This document shows positions 33,341 to 42,701 of a DNA stretch of 64,000 nucleotides, in pieces. How positions within the stretch are numbered: position 1 is the first letter of the stretch; the number at the start of each line of letters is the position of its first letter. Made by a program: the position numbers and the translations under genes. The notes under the pieces were generated by a model. The model was not told the DNA's origin. It did not search any database and worked only from the letters and a program-made list of their open reading frames with translations. The stretch covers positions 37,469-101,468 of the IMG/VR virus record IMGVR_UViG_3300050013_000165; one strand, 5' to 3'. The stretch comes from a virus.

Positions 33341-34458
33341 GTTCAGTTGCTCCGTTTACGTCATCGGTTCAGTTCTACGGCGACATCAAAGCGTTGACAC
33401 TTGGACCAAACACACTTCGAATTGTGCAAGAAGAGTTCAAGCATGATTATGCCGTGATGGATTTTTGGGGTGGCGACATCTCTTCGGATGCCCTTAACTC
33501 CGGCATGCCAATGTTAATTACGTGGGGGCGTTCTGGCACACAGCGGTCTTTCTACGGGTATGTCAACCAACCAAAAGGTAATCGCAGTCGATTGAAAGGT
33601 GGTTCGTTGGTGGACCACAACTCGACGATTGTTTACTGCGTTGGCGCTTCGTGGCCGTTACAGCAGACAGATTCCAAATCATGGTCGAATGTCACTGCTC
33701 CCCAGGTTGCACAACAAATAGCGAAGCAGTTCAAGTTGGATTCACTTGTTGGACCAGACAAAACGCTTTGGCCGAATCTTCAAATGAGCGGTCGGAGTTA
33801 CTTCGATTTTCTCTGCAATCTCGCCAAGCGAATTGGTTACGTGTTCTATGTGAACGGTGTGCAACTCACATTCGTTCCGCGGCAGACGAACCCAAAGCAG
33901 TTGAAGTCTGTTGCAGCTATTTACGACTACAACGCCGACCCTGGTGCTATCCCAAAGTTTTCTCCGACATTGGGAGCGAATTCCACATCGGGAGGTCAGC
34001 TTCGTAATCGAAAGATTGCGGGGGTCAATCTCAGAACCAGTCAGCCGATTTCGGCAACAGTGTCTGGTAATCCCGCTCCAACGATCTTGGGGCAGACTGC
34101 CGATACCGCTATCTTTGATCACACTGAACACGCTGTCGTGACATCACAAGCGGAGGCCACGAGCAAGCTCAATGGTTCGGCACTGTTGAATCAACTCTAT
34201 GCATCAGCAAAAGCAACGCTTATTGGGAACCCGTTCATTGCTCAGGGCTCTATTGTCTTCATCAAGAACGTGAACGGGTCTCAAAACGGCTTGTGGTTTG
34301 TGCAACGTGCCGAGCATACGCTCGACCGAAACACTTATTCGATTGACGCCGATCTCGGTCGCGATAGCACAGGTGCGGCTCCGACAATTGCCTTCACCAT
34401 TTCTACGGCAAATTTGCCGAAGGCGTCTCTTTCTAATGGTCTGTGGGTGGCATCGTGA
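33337..34458 (+). CDS. Baseplate hub protein (gpD/VgrG N-domain-like)
   Basis: 373 residues in the place of gene D/gp27 proteins. Beta-rich with TWGRSGTQRSFYGYV, then APQVAQQIAKQFKLDS, SGRSYFDFLCNLAKRIGYVFYVNG (the conserved hub helix pair) and a C-terminal WFVQRAEHTLDRNTYSIDADLGRD. It forms the trimeric hub that connects the spike and tube. Confidence 0.8.
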   Translation: MSSVAPFTSSVQFYGDIKALTLGPNTLRIVQEEFKHDYAVMDFWGGDISSDALNSGMPMLITWGRSGTQRSFYGYVNQPKGNRSRLKGGSLVDHNSTIVYCVGASWPLQQTDSKSWSNVTAPQVAQQIAKQFKLDSLVGPDKTLWPNLQMSGRSYFDFLCNLAKRIGYVFYVNGVQLTFVPRQTNPKQLKSVAAIYDYNADPGAIPKFSPTLGANSTSGGQLRNRKIAGVNLRTSQPISATVSGNPAPTILGQTADTAIFDHTEHAVVTSQAEATSKLNGSALLNQLYASAKATLIGNPFIAQGSIVFIKNVNGSQNGLWFVQRAEHTLDRNTYSIDADLGRDSTGAAPTIAFTISTANLPKASLSNGLWVAS

Positions 34459-34727
34459 TTTCGCCAGAGATGACAATGACTGGTGAGCCAGAGTACGGGG
34501 GTATCTATCCAGGGTTTTGCCAGAACAACAAGGACCCCGAAGGGCTCTCACGAATCACGGCAACTTGCCCCCAAGTATTTGGCAACAACACGACGCTTAC
34601 GGATTGGGCATGGCCTTGCTTTTCTCCTGGTTCGAAGGTCTCACCTCCCGTGCCTGGTGAAGGAGTCTGGTTGATGTTTCAAGGCGGCGACGTCGAACAT
34701 CCTGTTTGGTTGGGGGTGTGGAAGTGA
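34455..34727 (+). CDS. Baseplate OB-fold protein (gp5 N-domain/gpV-like)
   Basis: 90 residues from GTG 34455 in a GTGA overlap. GIYPGFCQNNKDPEGLSRITATCPQVFG ... WAWPCFSPG ... PVPGEGVWLMFQGGDVEHPVWLGVW is the OB-fold of gp5/gpV spike bases. It carries only the OB domain, so the beta-helix spike itself must be another gene or be absent. Confidence 0.8.
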   Translation: MISPEMTMTGEPEYGGIYPGFCQNNKDPEGLSRITATCPQVFGNNTTLTDWAWPCFSPGSKVSPPVPGEGVWLMFQGGDVEHPVWLGVWK

Positions 34728-35443
34728 GTTTGATTACACAGCAGGCACCGTTTTCGGGGGCTGTTCCGGCGAACCTAAGCATCAACTACACCAACCAACT
34801 TCTCGTCTCGGGATTTACCGGACTGCTTCTTTTTGAGACCACGACTGCGTCGGCTGCTCTCACTGTTCTTTCTGATGGTGAGGTCTCTGCCGCTGATGCG
34901 CTGAGCCCAGGCACGTATATTGTCTCCGGCGTTGTTTATGACAGCGCCAACAATTCAGGGCCGTGGTCCTTCACACTGACCGTGAGTGGGCCAGCAACAC
35001 CACAAACGTCAGTCACGCCGTTTACATCTCCGCTTTCGACTGGCACTGAAGTCCTCGTGCCATTTCAAATCGATCCAGCGACGGGCGCTGTAGCCGTCAT
35101 CTCCGATTACGTCAGCGTCATCAATCAGCACATTGCGACGATCATCATGACTCGTGGCGAAGAGCGCGTCATGCAACCGACTTTTGGTGCGGGAGCGGAA
35201 TCGGCAATCTTTCAAGATTTGGATGGGCCTGATCTTTCGTTATTGATCGACAACATTCAAAGTCAATTAGCAACCTGGCAGCCCGAGATCAATGTTCTCG
35301 GTGTGACGCCAGCCCTCGTCCCTGGTTCGCCAACGACGGTTTCCATTACCGTGACATATTCGATAGCGTCAATTAACACGGTCAACTCGGTCACTGTCAC
35401 GACTGGCGGAACAATTACCCAAGTAAGCGGTGGTGGAGCATGA
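34724..35443 (+). CDS. Baseplate wedge protein, gp25-like, with N-terminal Ig-like domain
   Basis: 239 residues from GTG 34724 (GTGA overlap). The first 100 residues look like a beta-sandwich. The C-terminal 130 match gp25-like: VISDYVSVINQHIATIIMTRGEERVMQPTFGAGAESAIF, with the invariant R-G-E-R ... P-x-F-G. Gp25 proteins start sheath polymerisation. The extra N-terminal domain makes it longer than the usual 120-150 residues. Confidence 0.82.
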   Translation: MSLITQQAPFSGAVPANLSINYTNQLLVSGFTGLLLFETTTASAALTVLSDGEVSAADALSPGTYIVSGVVYDSANNSGPWSFTLTVSGPATPQTSVTPFTSPLSTGTEVLVPFQIDPATGAVAVISDYVSVINQHIATIIMTRGEERVMQPTFGAGAESAIFQDLDGPDLSLLIDNIQSQLATWQPEINVLGVTPALVPGSPTTVSITVTYSIASINTVNSVTVTTGGTITQVSGGGA

Positions 35444-37431
35444 CGTTCATTGAAAACACGCCCCCAGCGGCGACTCCCGTAATCGACTATTCAAGTCGCG
35501 ATTATCTGTCGATCTACAACGACCTGCTCGAACGGCGAAGCATCTACATGCCCGAGTGGACATCGACATCAACTGCCGACTTCGGAATTGCACTCATCCA
35601 AATGTTCTCCTACGTCGGAGACATCATTGGGTATTACCTCGACCGTCTTGCGGGTGAGGCCTTTATTCAAACGGCAACACAGCCTGTTTCGATCCTCAAT
35701 CTGGCAGCGATGCTCGATTATCAGCCGACGCTATCTGTCGGCGCTTCAGTGAACCTCTTGTTGACTGTGAGCCCGTTGCTCGCCTCGACGTACTTCCCCT
35801 ACACCGTTCCGGCGGGCACGCAGTTCTCAACGATAGGGACAGCAGCACAGGCGGCAATCATCTTCGAGACGACGCAGGCTGTTACATTTCCCAATCCAAA
35901 TGGTGCCGGAACGACGTTGGCTGTTGCACTCACGGCAAACAGCACCTACACAGCGATCACTGTTGCCGCTGGTGGAATTAGCGAAGCGCTCTTTGTCGGT
36001 GATTATGTTGAAATTCTCAACACGCTTGCTACTCCATCAACTCAGTTGTTGGAAGTAACTTCAAATGCCAGTGTCGGTGCGACGGCGATTTCGGTCGCTT
36101 CGTTTGTCGCTAATGCGAACTACGCAATTGGTTCGCAGGTTGAATACACCGATCAAGCTCTTGTTCCGGCGGTCCAAGGCATCACCAACTTCACCGAAGC
36201 GGTGGGGACGTCCAATGGTTCGTTGAACCAACAGTTCTCGTTGCTCTACAACCCCGTGAGTGCTGACAGTTTTTCGCAAGGCGGCATCGTCACTGTTCTC
36301 GGGGCTCCAACTCTTGCACCGACCATCGTGTATGTCGATCTCGGGCTCGGACCACAACCGTGGACTTACGTCACCAACTTGGCGAACTATGGGCCTAATG
36401 CTCAGGTGTACACGAGCTTCGTTGATGCAGACGGAACTTTCTACATTGTCTTTGGCGACAGTGTGAACGGATTTGTGCCGCCTCTTGCTAGTCCGATTAC
36501 CTGCACTTATGTAGTGAGTGACGGCGTAACTGGCAATGTGGGTGCCAATACAATTGTGAGTCCGGTTACAGCGCTCACCGGCATTTCGTGCACGAACCCG
36601 TTGCCAGCTAATGGCGGCATGGATGCAGAGTCGTTGACTTCAATTCAATTAAACGCACCGGCTTCTCTGAAAGCGCTCAATCGCGCTGTGACTGTGCAGG
36701 ATTTTTCTACACTCGCTATTCAGATTCCTGGTGTGCAATGGGCGTCAGCGGTAGAGGTGACCTATCAGTTGGTCAACCTTTTTGTTGCCCCATTTGGTGG
36801 CGGGGCTCCGACTTCGGTATTGACTAGCTCGGTTGCGAGCTTTATCGATCCGCTCGTAATGGCAAATACGACGGTGACGCTTTTGTCGCCGACCTATGTG
36901 CCAATCAACATTTCGGCAAATGTCAGCATTTACCCGAACTACGGCAACACGGCTGTGCAACAAGCGGTCGTGAACGCTTTGAACAGTTTGCTCGCTTTGT
37001 CCAATACCGGCTTCGGCTTCCGAGTCTCGTTGGGTGCCGTCTACAACACCATTCTGAGTGTGGCCGGGGTCAATTACGCCAACCTCACTGTCCTTAATCG
37101 GTCGATGCTTGCGTTGACGACATCTGTTCTCACTAGCGGGCAGAGCTATAGCTCGATTCCGGTCAGTGCGTTGCCGCAGGCGGTCGCCAGCGGCGACACA
37201 ATCGTTCTGAGCAACGGTGTTAGCACGCAGACACTGACGGCGAGCGGTGCGGCCTTGGCAGGGGCTGCGTCTGTTCCTGTTACCCCGTTCCTTGCGAACG
37301 CCACTTATGCCATTGGCTCGACGATCCAAGACACCACGCAGTTTGGCGATTGCGTGTTGCTTGCAAATGAGATTCCCGAGGCTCCCAATTCCTACGGGAT
37401 TATTGTTTCCGGCGGGGTGGTGGGATCATGA
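35440..37431 (+). CDS. Baseplate J-like wedge protein (gp6/gp47-like)
   Basis: 663 residues. PVIDYSSRDYLSIYNDLLERRSIYMPEWTSTSTADFGIALIQMFSYVGDIIGYYLDRLAGEAF is the N-terminal signature, and GNVGANTI, SIQLNAPASLKALNRAVTVQDF and a C-terminal NVSIYPNYGNTAVQQAVVNALNSLL complete the baseplate J pattern. Two copies of a roughly 60-residue beta module (about residues 180-235 and 560-620) are inserted; a third lies in the next gene. Forms the wedge ring. Confidence 0.87.
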   Translation: MTFIENTPPAATPVIDYSSRDYLSIYNDLLERRSIYMPEWTSTSTADFGIALIQMFSYVGDIIGYYLDRLAGEAFIQTATQPVSILNLAAMLDYQPTLSVGASVNLLLTVSPLLASTYFPYTVPAGTQFSTIGTAAQAAIIFETTQAVTFPNPNGAGTTLAVALTANSTYTAITVAAGGISEALFVGDYVEILNTLATPSTQLLEVTSNASVGATAISVASFVANANYAIGSQVEYTDQALVPAVQGITNFTEAVGTSNGSLNQQFSLLYNPVSADSFSQGGIVTVLGAPTLAPTIVYVDLGLGPQPWTYVTNLANYGPNAQVYTSFVDADGTFYIVFGDSVNGFVPPLASPITCTYVVSDGVTGNVGANTIVSPVTALTGISCTNPLPANGGMDAESLTSIQLNAPASLKALNRAVTVQDFSTLAIQIPGVQWASAVEVTYQLVNLFVAPFGGGAPTSVLTSSVASFIDPLVMANTTVTLLSPTYVPINISANVSIYPNYGNTAVQQAVVNALNSLLALSNTGFGFRVSLGAVYNTILSVAGVNYANLTVLNRSMLALTTSVLTSGQSYSSIPVSALPQAVASGDTIVLSNGVSTQTLTASGAALAGAASVPVTPFLANATYAIGSTIQDTTQFGDCVLLANEIPEAPNSYGIIVSGGVVGS

Positions 37432-39938
37432 GCAATATGGCTAACGCCATTACGTCCACGCTCAATGTTCAACCGTCCAACTACAACGGGCTCGAAGTTA
37501 GTTGGACACTTCCGAGCGGTAATTGGACTCAGCTTTATTTGCTTCGATCCTCGTTTGGGACGCCACTCAGCATATTTTCAAATGACGGTGTCGTGTTGCT
37601 CGAACAGACGAGCAACTTCTCGACGTCGTTCGTTAACGAACCGCTCGAATCAGGATTCTTCTACTACTACAGCATCATCGTCTATAGCCCAACACTGGGC
37701 GAGTACGTGTTGGCCGGAGCCGCACAAGGGCTCGTGCTCACTGAGTTCGATCTCGGGAGCACATTTCAGGCCTGGATGCCGGATTGGTACAACGAGCAAG
37801 ATCAAGCCTTCATCACAACGCAACAGCCCGAAGGTCCATTAGAGCGGTTTCTCAATCTGTTGGGGTATGAAGAGGATTGGATCAAATCGGAAATCCAGTC
37901 TTTCTTCACGGCAACGAACATCGATCTTGCATCTGGTTATCTAATCCCGTTCATCGGTGGGAACTTCGATATCGATTATGAGCCCGAGTTAGGCATGACG
38001 CGCTCGCGTGCGCTCGTAAAGAACGCCGTCTTCCTTTACAAGTTCAAGGGGACGACGGGTGGCATTGCTGCCGCAGCTTCTTCGTTTTCAGGGTTCGGGT
38101 GTGAAGTCACTGCTGGCAAGAACCTTGAAATCCAGCTCGACGATTATGCGTTTGATCGTTCGACTGGGCACTGGGTTCCAGGGAATTCGAGCACGACCAT
38201 TTCCAGGGAGGGCGCTGCAACTGCCGGGGTTTCTCCGGCGTACACCAGCTATGACCCGGCGACAACGAATGCAGGTTCGCCGTGGGTGAGTGGTCAGTTG
38301 TATTTGGCTGGCACCTACGTCACTGCTGTGGTTGGTGGCGTGACGTGTGTCTATTTCTCTATTCATACAGTCCAGAGCACGACATCGCCGCCTAATGATC
38401 GAACAAACTGGATTCCGGTCAACTATCTGCCGGTCAACAATTTCAACGTTGGGGTTATGTCGGGTAATGCCGCCACACCGCAGCCAATTTGGTTGACGAC
38501 GTGTACCGAGGCCACAGCAACAACGCTCGGCATACCGGTGGCGCAGACAGCTACGCCGCCGATGTACGTCTTCAGTTATTACGTGCAACCACAGCAACAG
38601 ACAACGCCGACTCTTCGTTCGTTTCTTGCACAGATCGATTGGTACAACATTTTCGGAGCGTTCATTAGCTCAACGGTTGGTTCTGCTGTTGCTGAAGTAG
38701 CAGACACATGGGTTCGCCCCTATGTCGTCGGTACGCCTCCGGCCGGTGCCTATTACTTTGGGCGCACCGTCAAATCTGTTCAGAGCATCACAGGCGACAA
38801 TCATTTGTTCTGTGGCGCACAGAGCGAGATCAATACTCAGGCAACGCCGGGTCCTTCGTCGCTCGAACCACCAAGGGCCATCAAGCTCAATCTCTTCCCG
38901 TCGCGTCAGAACCTAATTCCAAATCCGGTCGGGCGAGCTGCTGCAAATTCTGGTGTATTTGGTTGGTCAACATCAAACGGGGCGTTCGCTGCTTCGGCCT
39001 TCATGGCGACACCGCCAGCAATTACATGGCCCGCCAATACCTCCTCTGGTTTCGTCATTACGACGTTCATTGGTGGAACGCAGGTTCCTGGTCCGGCGAT
39101 GTTTGGTGCGATCATCCCAGGCATCAGCGGGCTCGGCTTCAGCATGCTCGGCGGCAATCTCTCGACAGGACCGGGGAATGTAATCAGCAGTCTGTTGATT
39201 TCCGTCAACGCCGGAGACCCGTATTCGCTGTCGGTTTATTTCATGGCCGCAACGGTCTCTCGCGAAATCCAACTCTCGATCACTTATTACAACGCAGCGG
39301 GACAGCTTCTCGCTCTTCCGGCATTTGCTGCATCGTTGTCGAGCGAACTTCTTTCGGGACAGACCTATAACGCTCTTCCGTTGAATTCTCTGCCGTTTGC
39401 GGTGAGTGCTGGGGAGCCAATCATTATCAACTTCGGAACAAGCTCTCAACAGCTTGTGCACGCTTCAGCGGCACTTCCGGCCACTGGGAGCCCCGTTGCA
39501 TTGCCTGTCTTCCCGTTCGTTGCTGCGGGCACCTATCCCGCCTCTACGCCGGTCTCGTTTTCATATATCACCTTCACTGATGCCGTTGGCGTGTGGACGC
39601 GGGGCGATTTGATTAACGCCCTGATTCCGATTGGAGCTACGCAGGCTTTCTTGCAGTTCACAATCGTCAACCCAGCGACCGATGAGGTGCATTACCTCGG
39701 GGCTCCGCTGTTTGAGCCCGTCGCTTATTTGGGAACGTACTTTGATGCAAACTTCTTGCCCTCGACAGACTTCTTTTGGGAGGGCATTGCGAACGAGTCG
39801 ATTTCGGATTACTATCCGAGCCTGCAATCGAAGCTCTCACGGCTCATCTCCGTAATGCCCGAATTCACTCCTATCGGGAGCACCTTCAGTCTGGTTACGA
39901 TGCAGCGTGCCTTTACTAATGTGAATGAGATCGGTTAG
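37428..39938 (+). CDS. P2 gpI-like tail protein with large receptor-like C-terminus
   Basis: 836 residues. The part around residues 100-230 ([72 protein letters not shown]) is tail protein I-like, which joins wedge and fibre. The rest is Gly/Ser/Thr-rich beta structure with carbohydrate-binding-like segments and one copy of the beta module found in the previous protein. It ends AFTNVNEIG, a recoded copy of the end of the following HNH gene. Confidence 0.78.
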   Translation: MSNMANAITSTLNVQPSNYNGLEVSWTLPSGNWTQLYLLRSSFGTPLSIFSNDGVVLLEQTSNFSTSFVNEPLESGFFYYYSIIVYSPTLGEYVLAGAAQGLVLTEFDLGSTFQAWMPDWYNEQDQAFITTQQPEGPLERFLNLLGYEEDWIKSEIQSFFTATNIDLASGYLIPFIGGNFDIDYEPELGMTRSRALVKNAVFLYKFKGTTGGIAAAASSFSGFGCEVTAGKNLEIQLDDYAFDRSTGHWVPGNSSTTISREGAATAGVSPAYTSYDPATTNAGSPWVSGQLYLAGTYVTAVVGGVTCVYFSIHTVQSTTSPPNDRTNWIPVNYLPVNNFNVGVMSGNAATPQPIWLTTCTEATATTLGIPVAQTATPPMYVFSYYVQPQQQTTPTLRSFLAQIDWYNIFGAFISSTVGSAVAEVADTWVRPYVVGTPPAGAYYFGRTVKSVQSITGDNHLFCGAQSEINTQATPGPSSLEPPRAIKLNLFPSRQNLIPNPVGRAAANSGVFGWSTSNGAFAASAFMATPPAITWPANTSSGFVITTFIGGTQVPGPAMFGAIIPGISGLGFSMLGGNLSTGPGNVISSLLISVNAGDPYSLSVYFMAATVSREIQLSITYYNAAGQLLALPAFAASLSSELLSGQTYNALPLNSLPFAVSAGEPIIINFGTSSQQLVHASAALPATGSPVALPVFPFVAAGTYPASTPVSFSYITFTDAVGVWTRGDLINALIPIGATQAFLQFTIVNPATDEVHYLGAPLFEPVAYLGTYFDANFLPSTDFFWEGIANESISDYYPSLQSKLSRLISVMPEFTPIGSTFSLVTMQRAFTNVNEIG

Positions 39939-40413
39939 ATTTTGCTGCATGCAGAAAAGGTTCACGGTCAAACAAGAACAAGCCATCATCCGTCAATACG
40001 AGCGCGGTGATTCGACCTACAAAATTGCGGAACGGTTCGGTGTGGCAAATAGCACAACGATCATCAATGTTTTGAAGAGAGCGGGCATTCCTCGGCGACC
40101 CCGTTCGTTTTACTTTCCTCACAGCCCTTGGGTGACCACAGATGGGTACATTTGGGTGTGGGCCGAAGGTCCGTTAGCCGAGAGCATGTGTAATCACCGT
40201 GGGATGGTTTTGGAGCACAGGCTCGTAATGGCACAAAGTTTGGGTCGCCCTTTGCGAAGGGATGAAACTGTTCACCATATAAACGGTGACCGTCAAGACA
40301 ACCGTCTTGAAAATTTGCAGCTTCGTCAGGGTAATCATGGGAGTGGTGCTGTATTTCGTTGTTTGGATTGTGGCTCCTACAATGTGCGCCCGAGGAAGCT
40401 TCGAAAGAAGAAA
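39909..40413 (+). mobile_element. HNH cassette at the 3' end of the tail gene
   Basis: The tail gene ends AFTNVNEIG-stop (39909-39938), and the HNH gene that follows ends AFANVSEIG-stop (40414-40443). Codons differ at gcc/gca, aat/aac, gtg/gtc, gag/gaa, atc/att and ggt/gga. I infer that the cassette brought a recoded C-terminus for the tail protein and captured the old one as its own end. Confidence 0.7.
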
Positions 40414-40443
40414 GCATTTGCCAACGTCTCTGAAATTGGATAG
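39949..40443 (+). CDS. HNH endonuclease with N-terminal helix-turn-helix
   Basis: 164 residues from ATG 39949. The N-terminus ([40 protein letters not shown]) is a resolvase-type helix-turn-helix. The HNH core is [37 protein letters not shown], followed by a zinc ribbon (CLDCGSYNV). The last nine residues AFANVSEIG repeat the end of the tail protein. Confidence 0.85.
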   Translation: MQKRFTVKQEQAIIRQYERGDSTYKIAERFGVANSTTIINVLKRAGIPRRPRSFYFPHSPWVTTDGYIWVWAEGPLAESMCNHRGMVLEHRLVMAQSLGRPLRRDETVHHINGDRQDNRLENLQLRQGNHGSGAVFRCLDCGSYNVRPRKLRKKKAFANVSEIG

Positions 40444-40455
40444 AAAGGTAATCAA

Positions 40456-40722
40456 ATGAAGAACATCAACTGGCCTGTTATCGGATCGGTCGCAGCGTTC
40501 CTTGCCGGGGTTGTCGGTTCGATCTTGACCCCCGTCCTTGGGCCGACTCCGGCCACCGTGACGTCTGACATCTTGCAAGCGCTCTCGGGTGTTGCAGCGA
40601 TCATTGGTGGCGGCGCAGCTACTTACGTGGCGGCTTCTGCGGCCAAGCAGAGAGCACTTTTTAAGGCCCAGCGCGAGCACGACTCGCTAGTGGCACTGTC
40701 AGGGAAGGGTCTGAACGGTTGA
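40456..40722 (+). CDS. Small membrane protein
   Basis: 88 residues with GAAAGG upstream. Two hydrophobic segments (about residues 8-28 and 42-62) are rich in Ala/Gly/Val, followed by a basic tail. The layout is compatible with a holin, but it is far from the lysin candidate. Its stop overlaps the next start (TTGA). Confidence 0.55.
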   Translation: MKNINWPVIGSVAAFLAGVVGSILTPVLGPTPATVTSDILQALSGVAAIIGGGAATYVAASAAKQRALFKAQREHDSLVALSGKGLNG

Positions 40723-40994
40723 CACTTTTGCTGTGCGCCCTCGGCGGATTTTTGGTGCCGGAGGTTGCGAAAGTAATTTTCATTTTTGATCCAAAGCGAC
40801 CCTCTTCTGGCTACATCAAAATGGTGTTGGCCTTGGGAGGGTCGTTTGCGATTTCGGTTCTAATGAGCCACGGCACACGGGGCATCGTTTACGGGATTTC
40901 AGGAGCGGGGCTCGCCATCGTTATTCATCGTCTAGCTCGGCTTTTGATGCGTCTCGGCGATTTGGTTCGCCAACGTTTCGAGACCGGCAGATGA
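40719..40994 (+). CDS. Small membrane protein
   Basis: 91 residues from TTG 40719. Hydrophobic segments lie at about residues 3-22, 33-50 and 56-76, with a basic C-terminus (RLLMRLGDLVRQRFETGR). Coupled to the previous membrane gene; the pair may form a membrane complex, possibly a second lysis or superinfection-exclusion function. This is inference only. Confidence 0.55.
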   Translation: MTLLLCALGGFLVPEVAKVIFIFDPKRPSSGYIKMVLALGGSFAISVLMSHGTRGIVYGISGAGLAIVIHRLARLLMRLGDLVRQRFETGR

Positions 40995-41007
40995 TCGGCA
41001 TTACCAA

Positions 41008-41036
41008 TTGACAGTTCCTGGTGTTTTGATTAGGGT
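41008..41036 (+). promoter_or_regulatory. Sigma70-type promoter candidate for the replication block
   Basis: TTGACA (41008-41013), a 17-base spacer and TAGGGT (41031-41036), in the 184-base gap between the tail module and the gene at 41179. The -10 region overlaps the repeated TTTTGATTAGGG element. Confidence 0.5.
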
Positions 41037-41178
41037 GCTGGCCGAACATCTAATGCAGGGTCTTTTATGCAGGGATTCGGCCAATGGTGTTCTGGCGGCG
41101 GGTAGCCCTTGTTGAGGGGGCTGGGGAGTGAGTAATCGCTTCCCAGCCTTTCTCTCTCGATTTTTGAAGAAGAGGATT

Positions 41179-42501
41179 ATGAGCGAATCGACTGAAAGCG
41201 TCCTAGTCCTCGGATTCGTAGGAGATCAGGAAGTTCCTGGGGGACGCGCAAATGCGGATGCACTTCTTACCGAGCTAATCGCCGCAAACCGTAAGCGCAA
41301 CAAAGGCGAATTGGTCCGCTTTGTAATCTCGGTCGAACCATTCACCGAGTCACTCCAAGAGATCGCCGATTACTGCATCGAATCAAAATACGAACTATGC
41401 CTCGTTGGTCACGAAAAAGCCATCGCTTCGAAGCGCATCGAGTTCTACACTTCGCGGGCCAAAGATGTGGTCCCATTAGGTCCAACGGTTTACACACCGG
41501 TTGGAGTCGTCAACCTTCTTTCGTTGCAGCCCAATGCGAGATTGATTCTGCTTTCGCAGGTCATCGACGATAGCTATGACGAATTGACGTCGCTCGCTTT
41601 TCAGGCGGCGATTGAACGCAACATCCCAGTCCGCGACATGCTCAAAGGATTGGATTCTGTCCGTTACACAGATGAGGAGGAACCAGACCAGATGGCTCGG
41701 CGACACGAAGATGATGACGACGATTTCGACCCTGACGCTGATTACGACGACGATGGGGAAGGCGATGATGACGGGGACGACGGCATCGGTGAATCTGACG
41801 ACGATGACGACGACCAAGGGTCCGACGACTCTGAAGAGGGCGGTGACGACACCGACTGGGACGATTCTGACGAAGAGACCGGCGATGACGACGACACTTC
41901 TGATGGAGACGACGATGGCGAAGACGACGACGATGAACCAGAAGAGCCCCCAGCTCGATCCTCGTCACGAAGCTCGACCCGAAAGCCGCCTGTTCGAACT
42001 CCGGCGAAAAAGGCCGTAGCGAAGCCCACACCACCGGCACGCAAGCCGTCTCGGCCCGCAGCGGCACCGGCAGCAACGAAATCAGATGCGAAGCGGAAGC
42101 CAGTCCCAGGCAGCACCGGCACCAAATGGACTGAGCAACGATTAGCAGCCATTGCGGCCCGAGACATGGGGCGTTTTTGGGAGGTTGCAGGAGAGTTTGG
42201 TGTTGTGCGCGGTAAAGGAATGAAAGTTCCGGTTGTCATTAAGCGAGTTCTCGCTGCGCAAGATGGCGGCGTGACTCCTAAAGCAGCACCGGCAGCAAAG
42301 ACGGCGGCTCCTGCGAAGAAGGCAGCTCCACAACGCACTGCTTCGAAACCGGCGCACGTTCCCGATCCAAAGCCGCGACCACAGCGGCCGAAGGAAACAC
42401 CGAACGAGCCCATTAACGAAGGTGTTGATGTTGACACCATTGTGAAGAACCTCATTCGAGAGATCGGCGAAGCTCTAATCGCCCGAGCAGAACAACTTTG
42501 A
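41179..42501 (+). CDS. Acidic-linker protein of the replication region
   Basis: 440 residues from ATG 41179 (AGAGGA upstream); GTG 41128 would add 17 residues. A folded N-terminus of about 170 residues (starts SESTESVLVLGFVGDQEVPGG) is followed by roughly 80 residues that are almost all Asp/Glu/Gly/Ser, then a Lys/Pro/Ala-rich basic stretch and a C-terminal helix. Alternating acidic and basic disorder suggests interaction with DNA or DNA-binding proteins. The family is unknown. Followed by a strong terminator. Confidence 0.65.
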   Translation: MSESTESVLVLGFVGDQEVPGGRANADALLTELIAANRKRNKGELVRFVISVEPFTESLQEIADYCIESKYELCLVGHEKAIASKRIEFYTSRAKDVVPLGPTVYTPVGVVNLLSLQPNARLILLSQVIDDSYDELTSLAFQAAIERNIPVRDMLKGLDSVRYTDEEEPDQMARRHEDDDDDFDPDADYDDDGEGDDDGDDGIGESDDDDDDQGSDDSEEGGDDTDWDDSDEETGDDDDTSDGDDDGEDDDDEPEEPPARSSSRSSTRKPPVRTPAKKAVAKPTPPARKPSRPAAAPAATKSDAKRKPVPGSTGTKWTEQRLAAIAARDMGRFWEVAGEFGVVRGKGMKVPVVIKRVLAAQDGGVTPKAAPAAKTAAPAKKAAPQRTASKPAHVPDPKPRPQRPKETPNEPINEGVDVDTIVKNLIREIGEALIARAEQL

Positions 42502-42554
42502 TTTGAATCCGGTGAGGGGTGCGGCATAGGCCTCTCACCGGATATCAAATTTTT
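42501..42554 (+). terminator. Strong intrinsic terminator
   Basis: An 11-bp stem (CCGGTGAGGGG with CCTCTCACCGG) is extended by ATTTGAAT/AT-A-TCAAAT with one bulge, and followed by TTTTT. It overlaps the stop codon of the preceding gene and separates it from the replication operon. Confidence 0.88.
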
Positions 42555-42557
42555 GGC

Positions 42558-42585
42558 TTGACGTTTCGAGAACGATGGTTGTACG
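42558..42585 (+). promoter_or_regulatory. Weak promoter candidate upstream of the helicase loader
   Basis: TTGACG (42558-42563), a 16-base spacer and TGTACG (42580-42585), directly after the terminator and before the replication operon. The -10 match is poor; the position is the main support. Confidence 0.3.
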
Positions 42586-42647
42586 TTCTCTTTTTGCACA
42601 TATCGGTGCCCGCCGATTGCGCTCCGTTTTTTGAGGAGAGTAACAAA

Positions 42648-42701
42648 ATGAATCCCTGCGAAGCCGCGTCTTCGGACGCTTTAGTCCCTCACGTCTCGTG
42701 A
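42648..42701 (+). CDS. 17-residue leader peptide
   Basis: ATG 42648 follows a strong GAGGAGAG. The peptide MNPCEAASSDALVPHVS ends with TGA overlapping the GTG of the helicase loader (GTGA). The loader has no other good ribosome site, so this short frame probably provides translational coupling. Confidence 0.55.
   Translation: MNPCEAASSDALVPHVS

Noticed and set aside
41742-42599. Long reverse-strand open frame rich in Ser
   Set aside because: It is the antisense of the Asp/Glu-rich linker of the 41179 gene; GAC/GAT runs read backwards as Ser-rich. No ribosome site.
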